A stretch of DNA of 50,672 nucleotides. Origin: Minisyncoccota bacterium. GTDB lineage: Bacteria > Patescibacteriota > Minisyncoccia > Phycocordibacterales > UBA9973. The DNA is taken from NCBI GenBank assembly GCA_018062425.1, contig JAGOSH010000005.1:1-50672 (forward strand), written 5' to 3'. Of this stretch, positions 42,275 through 50,672 are shown piece after piece. The translations under genes were made by a program, and so were the position numbers. Below the pieces are notes generated by a model. The model saw nothing but the letters and a program-made list of their open reading frames with translations, made no database searches and was not told the origin of the DNA. Every line of letters begins with the position of its first letter. Within the stretch, counting starts at the first letter, position 1.

Positions 42275-42625
42275 TCATTTTATGAATACACCCCTTTTTA
42301 GTGTGTATTCTATGTTACTGTGCGGGGCTACAATTTTCACGGTCTCCAAGTTGGATCCGTAAAATTGGATTGCGACAGCTTTGCTGTCGCTCAATAGCTC
42401 CCAGCTGGCGAAAGCCCTCTCCTCTTCTCTAACCAACCAGTACTCTTGGTTGGGAATGAGATTTTGCACCACACTTTTATGTCCGCAGTGTGCGCGGATT
42501 TCGTTTCCGTCTTTCAGACGGAAACTGGCTTTGCTTTGGCTGTTATCGCACAAAGCAAAACCAAGTGTTACTAGAAATCCAAGGACGCAACCCCAGACCT
42601 TCTGGTTAAAATTTGCAAAAGGCAT
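42275..42625 (-). CDS. Small secreted protein (possible lipoprotein)
   Basis: A 116-residue protein: signal peptide-like MPFANFNQKVWGCVLGFLVT with GFALC near residue 22-26, which fits a loose lipobox (FALC). The mature part is polar (EIRAHCGHKSVVQNLIPNQE) with a second Cys. Family not recognised. Promoter with a 100-base leader upstream. Confidence 0.55.
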   Translation of the reverse strand: MPFANFNQKVWGCVLGFLVTLGFALCDNSQSKASFRLKDGNEIRAHCGHKSVVQNLIPNQEYWLVREEERAFASWELLSDSKAVAIQFYGSNLETVKIVAPHSNIEYTLKRGVFIK

Positions 42626-42733
42626 AATATTGTAAAATATTTAGTGTGACAATCCTCTAGGAAGTAAAAAACCGCGCAGAGGGTTAGCACCATAATTTCG
42701 AAATTATTTAAAAAGAGCAATTGAAACTCCTAT

Positions 42734-42763
42734 ATAATAACACACATATGTGCTACATGTCAA
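42734..42763 (-). promoter_or_regulatory. Promoter of the 42625 gene
   Basis: On the minus strand: -35 TTGACA (42763-42758), 18 bases, -10 TATTAT (42739-42734). Leader of about 100 bases, no Shine-Dalgarno. Confidence 0.7.
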
Positions 42764-42788
42764 TGTATATATTTTGAATTTTCTAGGT

Positions 42789-44150
42789 CTAGTTATCTTT
42801 CGCAGCTTCGAGGGTTACATAAACTGTCTTTTCTACACCTTTATGAAGCACCCTGAGGGGCACAACATTACCGACTTTCTTGCCGCGAATAGCCGAAGCT
42901 AGGCTCGTATTCTCACCTAGTTTTTGTCCGTCCACTTCTAAAATTATATCGTTTTCTACAATTCCAGCCTTATCTGCTGGACTACCTGGTACCACTGCAA
43001 GTTCGTTTGCATTATTACCTGACTTTACTAGAACACCATAATCAACAGTCAGATTGTTTTTTGCTTTCATTTCTGGATTAATGGCTATGTAACGTATCCC
43101 CAAATATGGACGGACGATTTTACCCGTGGCCTTAACTGAATCAATGGCACTTTTTACACTGTTGATCGGCAAAGCAAAACCGATATTTTCAGAACCCTGA
43201 GCTACGGCTACATTCACTCCTACGACTTCACCTGCTAGGTTAAGCAGTGGTCCACCGGAGTTTCCAGGGTTGATCGCTGCGTCGGTTTGAATAACTTTAT
43301 CTAAAAGCTCGGTAGCACCTGCGCCATCACCCGCGGTAATAGACCTTGAAAGGCCGGAAATCACTCCTACCGAAACACTGTTTTTGAACTCGGCTAGGGC
43401 ATTGCCTATAGCGATGACAGTTTGGCCAACTTCTAAACCATCTGAATCGCCAAGCTTGAGATAAGGGAAACCAGAACCCGTGACTTTAATAAGGGCTATG
43501 TCTAGGACCTGATCTCTAGCAACAACTTTAGCGTCATACTTTTTTCCACTGTTAGTGTAAACCGCATACTCAACATTGTCCGCACTAACCACATGCCTGT
43601 TGGTAACAATCAATCCATCAGAAGAAACAAAGAATCCCGAACCTCCTCCTACTTCTTTTTTCTCGGTACCGTTTTGTCTGTACTGCGGAATATTGATATT
43701 AAAGCCAGGTAACAGATCCCCAAATGGGTTCTGTTTTTGACTTGGGTCATTGTACACTTCATATTTCGGAACTTCTTTGGTAATGATTATCGAAACCACC
43801 GCCGGGTTGGTTTGCTTTACTGTGTCAATAACTGTGTTTTCTTTCTTCTGGTCTAAGTTCTCTGGTTTGGTATCTACAATTTCTGCAATCAAGTCAGTAG
43901 TGACTTCCTCTGGTATTTTTACATCGGCTGGAAGCTTTGACGCCACAATACTAGTACTTTTCAAATATTCAGTAGCAAAGTAACCGAAAATCTGGGCCCG
44001 AAAATTCCAGACACCTACCCCAACCAAAAACACGGTTACCAGAGATGAAGTAATTCCAACCATCAGATACCGTGTACTCACGTTTAATTTGATATTAATT
44101 TTTTGGTTAAAAAACCCTTTAATTTTTTGTTTAATTACGTCTTTCTGCAT
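42789..44150 (-). CDS. HtrA/DegP-like membrane-anchored serine protease with PDZ domain
   Basis: A 453-residue protein: short cytoplasmic start, one helix (about 30-46), linker, then a trypsin-fold domain with the triad VTNRHVVSA (His185), DIALIKV (Asp217) and NPGNSGGPLLN (Ser298), and a C-terminal PDZ domain (GVLVKSGNNANELAVVPGSP ... EVDGQKLG). It does envelope protein quality control. A TATAAT at 44202-44197 gives a leader of about 40 bases. Confidence 0.93.
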   Translation of the reverse strand: MQKDVIKQKIKGFFNQKINIKLNVSTRYLMVGITSSLVTVFLVGVGVWNFRAQIFGYFATEYLKSTSIVASKLPADVKIPEEVTTDLIAEIVDTKPENLDQKKENTVIDTVKQTNPAVVSIIITKEVPKYEVYNDPSQKQNPFGDLLPGFNINIPQYRQNGTEKKEVGGGSGFFVSSDGLIVTNRHVVSADNVEYAVYTNSGKKYDAKVVARDQVLDIALIKVTGSGFPYLKLGDSDGLEVGQTVIAIGNALAEFKNSVSVGVISGLSRSITAGDGAGATELLDKVIQTDAAINPGNSGGPLLNLAGEVVGVNVAVAQGSENIGFALPINSVKSAIDSVKATGKIVRPYLGIRYIAINPEMKAKNNLTVDYGVLVKSGNNANELAVVPGSPADKAGIVENDIILEVDGQKLGENTSLASAIRGKKVGNVVPLRVLHKGVEKTVYVTLEAAKDN

Positions 44151-44238
44151 TTTTTTATGTGTTTAAATGATTAATTAACGACCCAAAAACATATCTATTA
44201 TATCCAAAAAAACAAACCTGCAAGCCGTATTTTTCCAC

Positions 44239-44847
44239 TTACACAAAGAAACCCAACATTACCGCTGTTACATTAACAACGGAATGCCCAATACAAACTA
44301 AAAGGAAGTTGGGCTTGTACAAATATACCATCGAAGACAACATTGAACCAAAAAAAGAAAATAGGAGTACTGTCGGGGGTACATCGTAGATAATATGCAT
44401 GAAGGCAAAAACAAGCGCACTAGTAAGAATAACTAAAGATTTTTTGTTTAGAAGTATGGAAAGTCTTTGGAGTAGAAACACCGAGAAGGCAAACTCCTGC
44501 AGAACCGACATGGGTATAAAAAACAGCAGCCGGTGAATAATTGTCCTCGTTGTTAGCACGTCGTTAATAGAGAAATAATATTCAAACATGAATAAGGCTA
44601 CCATCAACAAAAGCGCCGATGCTGCATAGTACGGCCAACCACTTTTAATATTGTCCGTCCGAAGACCCATATCATGGTGATCCCATTTTTCCGCACGAAC
44701 AATGCTATATATTATCAAAGCAGAAGCTGCAAGTAGAAAGAATTTGGATTCGTTGCTGATTAGTCCATAATAAAGCAAAAATATCGGCAATAAAAAAATA
44801 AGTACTACCTGAATTAATACAATTAGCCGCCCAGGATGACTTAACAT
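44239..44847 (-). CDS. CPBP family intramembrane protease-like protein
   Basis: A 202-residue protein with about seven helices. The CPBP motifs are visible but altered: SVLQEFAFSVFLLQRL in place of EExxxR (QE for EE), VFAFMHIIYD (the FAxxH motif) and VCIGHSVVNV (the HxxxN motif). Type II CAAX proteases/bacteriocin immunity proteins belong here. With a missing Glu, proteolysis is doubtful. Confidence 0.65.
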   Translation of the reverse strand: MLSHPGRLIVLIQVVLIFLLPIFLLYYGLISNESKFFLLAASALIIYSIVRAEKWDHHDMGLRTDNIKSGWPYYAASALLLMVALFMFEYYFSINDVLTTRTIIHRLLFFIPMSVLQEFAFSVFLLQRLSILLNKKSLVILTSALVFAFMHIIYDVPPTVLLFSFFGSMLSSMVYLYKPNFLLVCIGHSVVNVTAVMLGFFV

Positions 44848-44869
44848 TTACTTATTTTACCACAATAGT

Positions 44870-45520
44870 CTAGTTGCTCAAGTTAGGATCTTTAAATTTT
44901 TTATTTACGGGCTTCCATTCTACGAAATTTCCAGCCTGCCTCTCGATTAAATCAGTCGGACGCAGATTTTTGAGTTGTTTTTTACTTACTACGCTATGGT
45001 GCTCCATTTTATCGAGTACTTCGTCTACCTCCCACAGATCTTCTTTTGAATACACCCAGTCAGCTTTCAGTTTATTTAGGTTGAAAGGATTTGAATAACT
45101 GCGCATAGTTTTTAAGCCATTTTTATTTAGAAAATACTCATGAAAATATGACATGGCGAGCTCACGGATACTTTTATAAACAGGATCACGGAAACGCAGA
45201 CAATAATGATTGGTCTTGGAAATAGCCCCCCAATAGCCATCAACTTGAAAAGGCGCCACCACATGATCGAAATCATTCTTGGTAGCTTTGAGGTGCATTA
45301 CCAGAGGTTTTTGTCCGTGCAAAGACAAAATATATGCACCCAGAAGGGCTCCTTCGAAGCAATGGATACTGCCTGTTTCAACCGAGGAAAATGGAGACTT
45401 TATGGTGTCGTGACCCTCCTCTTCAAAATTAAAAGGAAGTTTATTCAGATAGCTCTGAACTTTGGACGGAGTATTCAGTTTCTTGAAAATTGCTTGATCT
45501 TTTTTAGAAAAACTTTGCAT
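44870..45520 (-). CDS. Hypothetical protein, possible transglutaminase/papain-like fold
   Basis: A 216-residue soluble protein. GSIHCFEGALLGAYILSLHG (Cys in HCFEGA at the N-end of a helix), then LKATKNDFDHVVAPFQVDGYWG (His in DHVVA) and GAISKTNH look like the Cys-His order of transglutaminase-like cysteine proteins. This is a motif-level guess. It starts five bases after the DsbB gene ends, likely in the same operon. Confidence 0.5.
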   Translation of the reverse strand: MQSFSKKDQAIFKKLNTPSKVQSYLNKLPFNFEEEGHDTIKSPFSSVETGSIHCFEGALLGAYILSLHGQKPLVMHLKATKNDFDHVVAPFQVDGYWGAISKTNHYCLRFRDPVYKSIRELAMSYFHEYFLNKNGLKTMRSYSNPFNLNKLKADWVYSKEDLWEVDEVLDKMEHHSVVSKKQLKNLRPTDLIERQAGNFVEWKPVNKKFKDPNLSN

Positions 45521-45525
45521 TTGTA

Positions 45526-46071
45526 TTAGTCACGCTTTCCGTAGAAATGTGCCACGACTACTACCATAAGCAGTCCCATAATCGCTGCCAAAGAAAGTGT
45601 CGGAATAGAAATCAGACCACCGAACTCATATACCAGTTGTTGATAGCAAGATACACCCGAAGCATCACAAGGCAGGTTGCCAGTGTCAGCAAAGTAATAC
45701 ATCAAGTTATGGTAAACCGACAATAGAAAACCTAGGAAAAGAAGTGGGGTTACATAATGTATTACTTTCCTGTCCCGAGACCACAGCGCCATACCGAAAA
45801 GTATGACCTGAGGATACAAGAAAATACGTGCCCACCAGCACAGATAACACGGTGCAAAGTTAATTACTTCAGAGTAGATAAGAGAAAATACTGTTCCAGA
45901 GAGAGAGATGAAAAATCCGAGCTCGAGAAAATGCTTATCGATAAAACCAAGAAAATTATTCTTCTTTGGTCCAAAGAACAAAATAAAGAAGGTAACAAAA
46001 GAAGTTAGTACCAACAATATAGCACCTACTCCTAGAACCAAATTGAAATAGTGTATTGTTTCGTAGCTCAT
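45526..46071 (-). CDS. dsbB: DsbB-family disulfide oxidoreductase
   Basis: A 181-residue protein with about five helices, the redox pair FAPCYLCWWARI (CxxC) and a second pair NLPCDASGVSCYQ in the extracytoplasmic loop. DsbB reoxidises DsbA with quinone. The next gene upstream (46073) is a thioredoxin-like protein overlapping in the operon (one-base gap), a natural partner. Cysteines in several pilins and surface proteins of this window are candidate clients. Confidence 0.85.
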   Translation of the reverse strand: MSYETIHYFNLVLGVGAILLVLTSFVTFFILFFGPKKNNFLGFIDKHFLELGFFISLSGTVFSLIYSEVINFAPCYLCWWARIFLYPQVILFGMALWSRDRKVIHYVTPLLFLGFLLSVYHNLMYYFADTGNLPCDASGVSCYQQLVYEFGGLISIPTLSLAAIMGLLMVVVVAHFYGKRD

Positions 46072-46072
46072 A

Positions 46073-46480
46073 TTATTCTGCAGGTATTACACAACCGGTT
46101 TTTTCGGCCAAAGCTTCGAAGGATACTTCCCCGTTTAGACGAGAACCATCAGCAAATTCCCAGGTTGGATATCCCTCTATGTTTTTATCCATACAGATTT
46201 GAGTTTGAGAATTTCCGTCTGGGGTTGAACATTCAACATATGGAAGTAGTTTAGCCGAAGATCCAAAAAGCTTCTTCTGAGATTGGCAGTGAGGACACCA
46301 AAAGGCACCATAAAACACTGCCCCTTTGTCCTTGATACACATAGCGAATTCGTCATATTTACCAGGTCCACTAGCTGTAGAACTAGCACCTACCCCAGAA
46401 ACCACCGAAACTATTGTACCTACAATTAAAAGTAGTATCACCCCAATAAAAATCTTTACATTCGTGCTCGTATTTTTCAT
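46073..46480 (-). CDS. Thioredoxin-like membrane-anchored protein
   Basis: A 135-residue protein: N-terminal helix (about 8-28), then a thioredoxin fold with AVFYGAFWCPHCQSQKKLF (CPHC), a second Cys in VECST and ICMDK, and GYPTWEFADGSRL (cis-Pro). CPHC is the DsbA active-site sequence. The pair with DsbB gives a complete oxidative-folding module. Confidence 0.85.
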   Translation of the reverse strand: MKNTSTNVKIFIGVILLLIVGTIVSVVSGVGASSTASGPGKYDEFAMCIKDKGAVFYGAFWCPHCQSQKKLFGSSAKLLPYVECSTPDGNSQTQICMDKNIEGYPTWEFADGSRLNGEVSFEALAEKTGCVIPAE

Positions 46481-46488
46481 ATATTGTA

Positions 46489-46494
46489 ATTCTA
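46489..46494 (-). promoter_or_regulatory. -10 box of the thioredoxin-like/DsbB unit (leaderless)
   Basis: TAGAAT at 46494-46489, eight bases before the ATG at 46480. Confidence 0.55.
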
Positions 46495-46508
46495 CAAGTA
46501 TTTAATGC

Positions 46509-46910
46509 TTAAATCAACACAGTTAATTTTGGTACAAAAATAATAAGCCCGACAATAACAGCGAACAGAACCGCGAGCAAAACCGCCCCAGCAGCGACGT
46601 CTTTGGTGTCGCGAGCATATGGATGATATTCGGGAGAAGTTAAGTCGATGTCAATTTCGATGGCAGTATTAATTGTTTCAGTTACTAACACAAATCCGAT
46701 AGCCAATACAACAAAAAGCCATTCTATGGTTGAGATACATAAAATAAAACCGAGTGCAGCAACCGCGACGGTAAAAAACAGATGTACCCAGATATTGTGG
46801 GTTGTCTTAAAGACAATACCCAATCCTCGCCAGGCATGATTGGCACTACGTAGTCTGGATATTAATGAAAAACGCTCAGTTTCTTTTATGGATTTATAAT
46901 TTTCTTCCAT
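46509..46910 (-). CDS. Diacylglycerol kinase-like protein (DgkA family)
   Basis: A 133-residue protein with three helices. RLRSANHAWRGLGIVFKTTH, LVTETINTAIEIDID (the E-x2-NTAIE active-site motif) and ARDTKDVAAGAVLL (the KD-AAGAV motif) are those of the DgkA/undecaprenol kinase family. It recycles lipid carriers by phosphorylation. It starts 15 bases after the delta-60 protein's stop. Confidence 0.9.
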   Translation of the reverse strand: MEENYKSIKETERFSLISRLRSANHAWRGLGIVFKTTHNIWVHLFFTVAVAALGFILCISTIEWLFVVLAIGFVLVTETINTAIEIDIDLTSPEYHPYARDTKDVAAGAVLLAVLFAVIVGLIIFVPKLTVLI

Positions 46911-46925
46911 TGGGTACTACTAAAA

Positions 46926-49142
46926 CTATCTTTTGATAATAACACCGTTATCGAGCTCCACTACACCTTCAGAACAACCAGCCAGACTGTTGGCCTTAGC
47001 TCTGGTGGATTTGTATATGTAACCAGTCGGAGTAGTGATACCCCAAGGTAGGAGTATGTCAGTAATATACTTGGCTTGAAAATTCTTTACCGCCTGAAAA
47101 CTCAAAGGTCCAAATTTACCATCAATAACCAGACCAGCATTCAACTCGTTATTTAGAAACTTTTGCCACCTCTTTGCTTCATTTGTGTCATTTACTCTTG
47201 AGTTAAGTTTTAAATACTGAGTAAAATGTGGGCAGAAAACTGGATTGGTATCTACGAAGGTATTTTGTCCAGCGTTGATCACCGGACACTTGTTCGCTGT
47301 GATCGGTGAATAGATAGTGAAAGCAGTACAGCCTTCAGTCGATAGATTTTGATTGTTTGGTTGGTTAGACTGAGTCACGGTAAAGGATGTGATTGTAATT
47401 ATGTTCGACATGTTGCCGACCGTATCCATAACCTTGATGGTACAGTTTGTATAAACACCGGCGTTTAGTGGTTTGAATATTATATTATTAAATCCAAAAT
47501 TCGCATGAGTGGTGGTGGACGAACATGCTCCGCCGTATATTATTGTCCCCGCTTCGCTGGAAGTAAAAGTATAGGCCGGGGTCGCGCTCGCATTTTGACC
47601 GATGATGCTAATTCCATTTATGAACGGACCTGCATCATCATTGCTGATAACTATAGGCAGTGTCGGCGAGTGACTACTTTCAATGTTGTTTACTTTCTGA
47701 GTATAAGTAACGCTGTGACTGTTTGTGGTAAATGGATTTACGGGTGTAATGGTAACTGAACCATTTACACAAGATCCTGTTTGCGGTATTGAAACTCCAT
47801 CAACATACAAAGTAACCAAGCTTCCTGAAATACAAGCGGTAAGAAAGTCCGGCGTTGCATCGGTTGTAATGTTATCTGTATTACTACTGCCTGTGTCGGT
47901 CGCAGCCGTCATGTCAGGTGCAGTAGTTGGTGCTGGTGTTGTATTGGGTGGCGGTGGCGGTGGCGGAGTTACAGTATCCCCTAACCTAGCTAAATGAAAA
48001 CTATTAGCGCCATTATAAGTGGTAAATCTACCGGCGATAAGGATTTTTGTATCTGTTTGGTGTGCCGTCGAAAACACGGCACTGTTTGTTCCAGTAGTAG
48101 AATTAAAATTTGTGTCGAGAGTACCATCTGCGTTTACTCTAACAATGTTATTCCTAGCGACATCGTTGTATTTAGTAAAATAGCCAGCGACCATAATCTT
48201 TTGGTCTGCTTGCAGAGAAATGTGATGCACTTCTCCTAATACTCCTGTACCTGGATTGAAAGCAGTGTCGAGTGACCCATCAGAATTAAGGCGAGCGATA
48301 TTATTTCTAGCAGTACCATTATAAGTGGTGAACACACCCCCTACGAGTACCTTGCCATCGGACTGACGAGCGATGCCTAAAATACCTCCATTAGTACCGG
48401 TGCCAGGGACGAAGGTGGCGTCTATCGTACCATCAGCATTGAGTCGTGCTATACGGTTCACAACAGTGTTGTCATATTTATAAAAATCCCCGGCGATGAT
48501 GATCTTGCCATTTGGTTCTATCAAACTGGCATACACTGTAGCAGTATCAGAATCTATCATTCCACTTACCCCACTACCAGACTGAAAAGAAGAATCTAGC
48601 GTGCCATCACTGTTTAAACGGAGAATATTATTCTGTGCTATGTCTCCATCGTAGGTACTGAAATGCCCTCCTACGATTACTTTTCCATCGGCTTGTACTG
48701 AAACAGTCCTAACGTCGCCATTTAGACCCTGTCCTGGATTGAAAGTAGTGTCGAGTGTTCCGTCTGTGTTGACGCGAGCGATGCGATTACGAGATACGCC
48801 ATTATAAGTAGTGAAATTTCCGCCAATCATTATTTTCCCATCGGATTGAATAGCAGCTGTCATGATTGTAAAGTTGGCTCCTGTGCCTGGATTGAAAGTA
48901 GCGTCGAGTGTTCCGTCGGGGTTTACTCGTGCGATGCGATTACGCGAAACGTTAGTATATTTTTCAAAATCACCAACTATTATTGCCTTACCATCCGACT
49001 GCAGATAAACCCCATTAGCGCCACTACCCAAATCCAAACCTGAGACAAAAGTTGTATCCAGGGTGCCGTTTGAATAAGCAAATACACTACCTGAGATTAA
49101 AAACGAAAACATTACGAACAAAACAAAAAGATTTTTTTTCAT
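46926..49142 (-). CDS. Surface protein with seven delta-60 repeats and a peptidoglycan-binding domain
   Basis: A 738-residue protein. Signal peptide (MKKNLFVLFVMFSFLISGSVFA). Residues about 25-390 are seven repeats of about 52 residues, each of the form DGTLDTTFNPG...QSDGK, IxxGGxFxxYNG and RIARxN, the delta-60 beta-propeller pattern. A Pro/Thr linker follows, then a beta-rich Ig-like segment and a C-terminal PG_binding_1-like domain (AKRWQKFLNNELNAGLVIDG, KFGPLSFQAVKNFQ). It is likely wall-attached and secreted. Repeats mark it as a candidate for recombination. Confidence 0.85.
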   Translation of the reverse strand: MKKNLFVLFVMFSFLISGSVFAYSNGTLDTTFVSGLDLGSGANGVYLQSDGKAIIVGDFEKYTNVSRNRIARVNPDGTLDATFNPGTGANFTIMTAAIQSDGKIMIGGNFTTYNGVSRNRIARVNTDGTLDTTFNPGQGLNGDVRTVSVQADGKVIVGGHFSTYDGDIAQNNILRLNSDGTLDSSFQSGSGVSGMIDSDTATVYASLIEPNGKIIIAGDFYKYDNTVVNRIARLNADGTIDATFVPGTGTNGGILGIARQSDGKVLVGGVFTTYNGTARNNIARLNSDGSLDTAFNPGTGVLGEVHHISLQADQKIMVAGYFTKYNDVARNNIVRVNADGTLDTNFNSTTGTNSAVFSTAHQTDTKILIAGRFTTYNGANSFHLARLGDTVTPPPPPPPNTTPAPTTAPDMTAATDTGSSNTDNITTDATPDFLTACISGSLVTLYVDGVSIPQTGSCVNGSVTITPVNPFTTNSHSVTYTQKVNNIESSHSPTLPIVISNDDAGPFINGISIIGQNASATPAYTFTSSEAGTIIYGGACSSTTTHANFGFNNIIFKPLNAGVYTNCTIKVMDTVGNMSNIITITSFTVTQSNQPNNQNLSTEGCTAFTIYSPITANKCPVINAGQNTFVDTNPVFCPHFTQYLKLNSRVNDTNEAKRWQKFLNNELNAGLVIDGKFGPLSFQAVKNFQAKYITDILLPWGITTPTGYIYKSTRAKANSLAGCSEGVVELDNGVIIKR
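47999..49070 (-). repeat. Seven coding repeats of about 150 bp
   Basis: DNA corresponding to the delta-60 units; stretches such as CGAGTGTTCCGTCTGTGTTG and its variants recur in register at about 150-base spacing. Confidence 0.7.
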
Positions 49143-49209
49143 GCAATTTAAAAAATGAATAATGGGTTATTAGGTTAATTGTAGTCGAAAAGCAAAGAGA
49201 TAGCAAAGA

Positions 49210-50370
49210 CTATTGATATTGAATATAAATCGGCTGTGGGTGTAAATCCATCAACTCTGATGGTGTTAGCATGCGGGCGTTTTCTTCTTTCAAATCATTT
49301 TTATAGAAAAGCTTGAACCCCGCGAACTGGACTGGTTGCTTTTGCACAAACTGTTTATAGGTGTTGAGTTTCCGAGCTTGGTGTCCCCAACCATCCATAT
49401 CCATCACCACCTGCACTTCGGGTCTAAGCTTGATGTTTTTGTAATTCGTTACCATTTTCTCCGTAAAACGATGAATTACCAATATTTTCGGTGGCAAATT
49501 ATTCGCCGTTACTAAATTAGCCAAATACTCAGAGGCGAAATTTATATCAGTAGCATCAAAAGTACCGATGACGCTGCCTGGACGCTTGCCTGTTTTCATG
49601 GAAAACTCTGGGTCAATACCCAGATGCACATTTGGCATTTTCAAATACTTTTCAAAATATGGCAGTTCGCTTTGTAAATCCGAAAGGGATACTTGGATAT
49701 CAATAAAAACTATTCCATTAATTTTTTCTGCCATAGCCAGTACTTTGTCTATTTCTTTATAGGGCATTCGCGCCTTGTACTTGCCATCAGCTCCAGCGGA
49801 GGCTTGAGCTACGACGGCTATGTAGTGAAGCGCTGGTATAACCGGTGTAGCCGGATCGGCTATTTCCCATTTCAAAACTTCTGCATTTAACTTTGAAAGC
49901 ATTTCAGCCTCAGGATATTCCCCGAGCACACCCATTTTCTTGGAATATAGATTCCCATAATAGGCCACTACTCTATTGAAAGGTAGAATAGCACCGTCTT
50001 TTGGATAGGCAGATTTGACCGGCCAACCCGTCGGCTTTACTACTGGTATTGTGGTTTCTTCGATAAAGGTACCATCAGGTTGTTTTACTTTTTTTATTAT
50101 CGGTTGTGGAGGTGGCGGATTGTTGGCCAACATTGCCATCCTTTTGTCGTAATCCTCTTTGTCTAATGCGGGGACACTTGAAGTATCCATTATTTCTTCT
50201 ATTTTCTCTTCTGCTTTATTGATCAGTGCTTCGCCGTGCTCGTATGAGACATTGCTCAGCGTCGCTGGAGCAATCAGAAAAACAAAAAGTAAAAAAATGG
50301 CAAAGAATAAAACCACCCAGAAGTGTATTGATTTATGGGCTCCTTTCATTGTGTCTTTAAGCTTTTCCAT
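49210..50370 (-). CDS. Membrane-anchored hypothetical protein, TIM-barrel-like
   Basis: A 386-residue protein: cytoplasmic basic start, one helix (about 17-35), a Pro/Lys linker, then a domain with alternating strand-helix pattern (VVAYYGNLYSKKMGVLGEY; IAVVAQASAGADGKY; GIVFIDIQVSLSDLQSELPY; VHLGIDPEFSM; ILVIHRFTEKMV; VQVVMDMDGWGH). This fits a TIM-barrel glycoside-hydrolase-like fold with Asp/Glu at strand ends, but the family is not identified. Leaderless promoter at 50377. Confidence 0.55.
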   Translation of the reverse strand: MEKLKDTMKGAHKSIHFWVVLFFAIFLLFVFLIAPATLSNVSYEHGEALINKAEEKIEEIMDTSSVPALDKEDYDKRMAMLANNPPPPQPIIKKVKQPDGTFIEETTIPVVKPTGWPVKSAYPKDGAILPFNRVVAYYGNLYSKKMGVLGEYPEAEMLSKLNAEVLKWEIADPATPVIPALHYIAVVAQASAGADGKYKARMPYKEIDKVLAMAEKINGIVFIDIQVSLSDLQSELPYFEKYLKMPNVHLGIDPEFSMKTGKRPGSVIGTFDATDINFASEYLANLVTANNLPPKILVIHRFTEKMVTNYKNIKLRPEVQVVMDMDGWGHQARKLNTYKQFVQKQPVQFAGFKLFYKNDLKEENARMLTPSELMDLHPQPIYIQYQ

Positions 50371-50376
50371 TCTTTG

Positions 50377-50382
50377 AGTATA
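50377..50382 (-). promoter_or_regulatory. -10 box of the 50370 gene (leaderless)
   Basis: TATACT at 50382-50377 on the minus strand, six bases before the ATG at 50370. Confidence 0.6.
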
Positions 50383-50415
50383 CCCTGCACTGAATTTTAA
50401 ACAAAATTTTATGTT

Positions 50416-50672
50416 TTAGAATACCACCACCCCCCTACTCATCGGCCCAAAGTACCCAGCAGCCGGAGTAATCTTGTTCGCCTTCTGGAACTTAATCAAA
50501 GCAGCACGAGTTGCTTTACCAAAGACTTCTGTCTCATTACCAAAGGATCCTGGACCACTTAGGGATACAGTGAATCCTTTTTGATTTAAGTATTGTTGTA
50601 GCATTTTAACTTCTTTGTCTTTCATGCCTAGCTTTAAGTCTTTGGTGAAGGTGAATTCACTTGCTCTTGGTG
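50416..50672 (-). CDS. 3' end of a peptidoglycan-binding protein (partial)
   Basis: The frame is open to the window edge. The visible part is a PG_binding_1-type domain: the codons upstream of an internal ATG (50625) read FTFTKDLKLG, continuing MKDKEVKMLQQYLNQKGF, then GKATRAALIKFQKANKI and ends with a Val-rich tail. This is the typical C-terminal wall-binding domain seen in two other proteins of this window (25470 and 46926). The start lies beyond the window. Confidence 0.85.
   Translation of the reverse strand, partial: PRASEFTFTKDLKLGMKDKEVKMLQQYLNQKGFTVSLSGPGSFGNETEVFGKATRAALIKFQKANKITPAAGYFGPMSRGVVVF

Overview
This window comes from a Candidate Phyla Radiation (Patescibacteria) genome, most likely of the Parcubacteria type. 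The reasons are the gene content (seven small two-helix type IV secretion pilin-like proteins, membrane-anchored substrate-binding proteins without permeases, an RNase J with a disordered N-terminus, DsbB next to a thioredoxin-like protein, delta-60 and peptidoglycan-binding surface proteins, many orphan hypotheticals) and a divergent 16S rRNA. TGA is a stop codon (for example at the end of the methyltransferase at 8289 and of the membrane protein at 34553), so the code is the standard bacterial one.

Layout: 1-2130 holds the end of a small membrane protein, then a promoter, a boxA-like site and a long hairpin leader ahead of an SPFH membrane protein and a small anchored protein. 2145-6978 is an array of seven pilin-like genes interrupted by a 481-residue unknown on the other strand. 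6985-12266 runs leftward: MBL-like protein, small membrane protein, gyrA, methyltransferase, solute-binding protein. 12300-20287 holds a leader with a terminator-like hairpin and rpsA, a lysozyme-like protein with its own structured leader, a Nudix protein, a convergent pair resembling MurU and AmgK of cell-wall sugar recycling, a JAMM-like protein, and secA. 20330-20880 is an AT-rich island with a 26-residue histone-like microgene, one perfect DnaA box and a second long hairpin. 20882-23262 holds an ATP-grasp ligase, a small unknown and a GH130-like propeller. 23284-25399 is a solitary 16S rRNA unit with promoter, leader, processing stem and terminator. 25470-36963 is mostly envelope, repair and unknown genes plus two more microgenes. 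37039-42216 is secG, an OppA-like protein, RNase J and an MFS transporter. 42275-50672 holds HtrA, a CPBP protein, DsbB with a thioredoxin-like partner, a DgkA-like kinase, a delta-60 surface protein and a partial peptidoglycan-binding protein.

The most striking feature is translational. The 3' end of the 16S gene lacks the CCTCC anti-Shine-Dalgarno core. Start codons in the window almost never have an upstream GGAGG-like site. At least thirteen operon-first genes have a clear -10 box ending only 6-12 bases before the start codon, so their mRNAs should be leaderless or nearly so. The 530 loop of the same 16S has two changed bases in a near-universal motif, exactly compensated in the pairing partner, so it is not sequencing noise. 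The few genes with long leaders (SPFH, rpsA, lysozyme-like, 16S) carry structured RNA there, which makes those leaders likely regulatory elements.

All functional calls come from reading motifs by eye; no database search was run.
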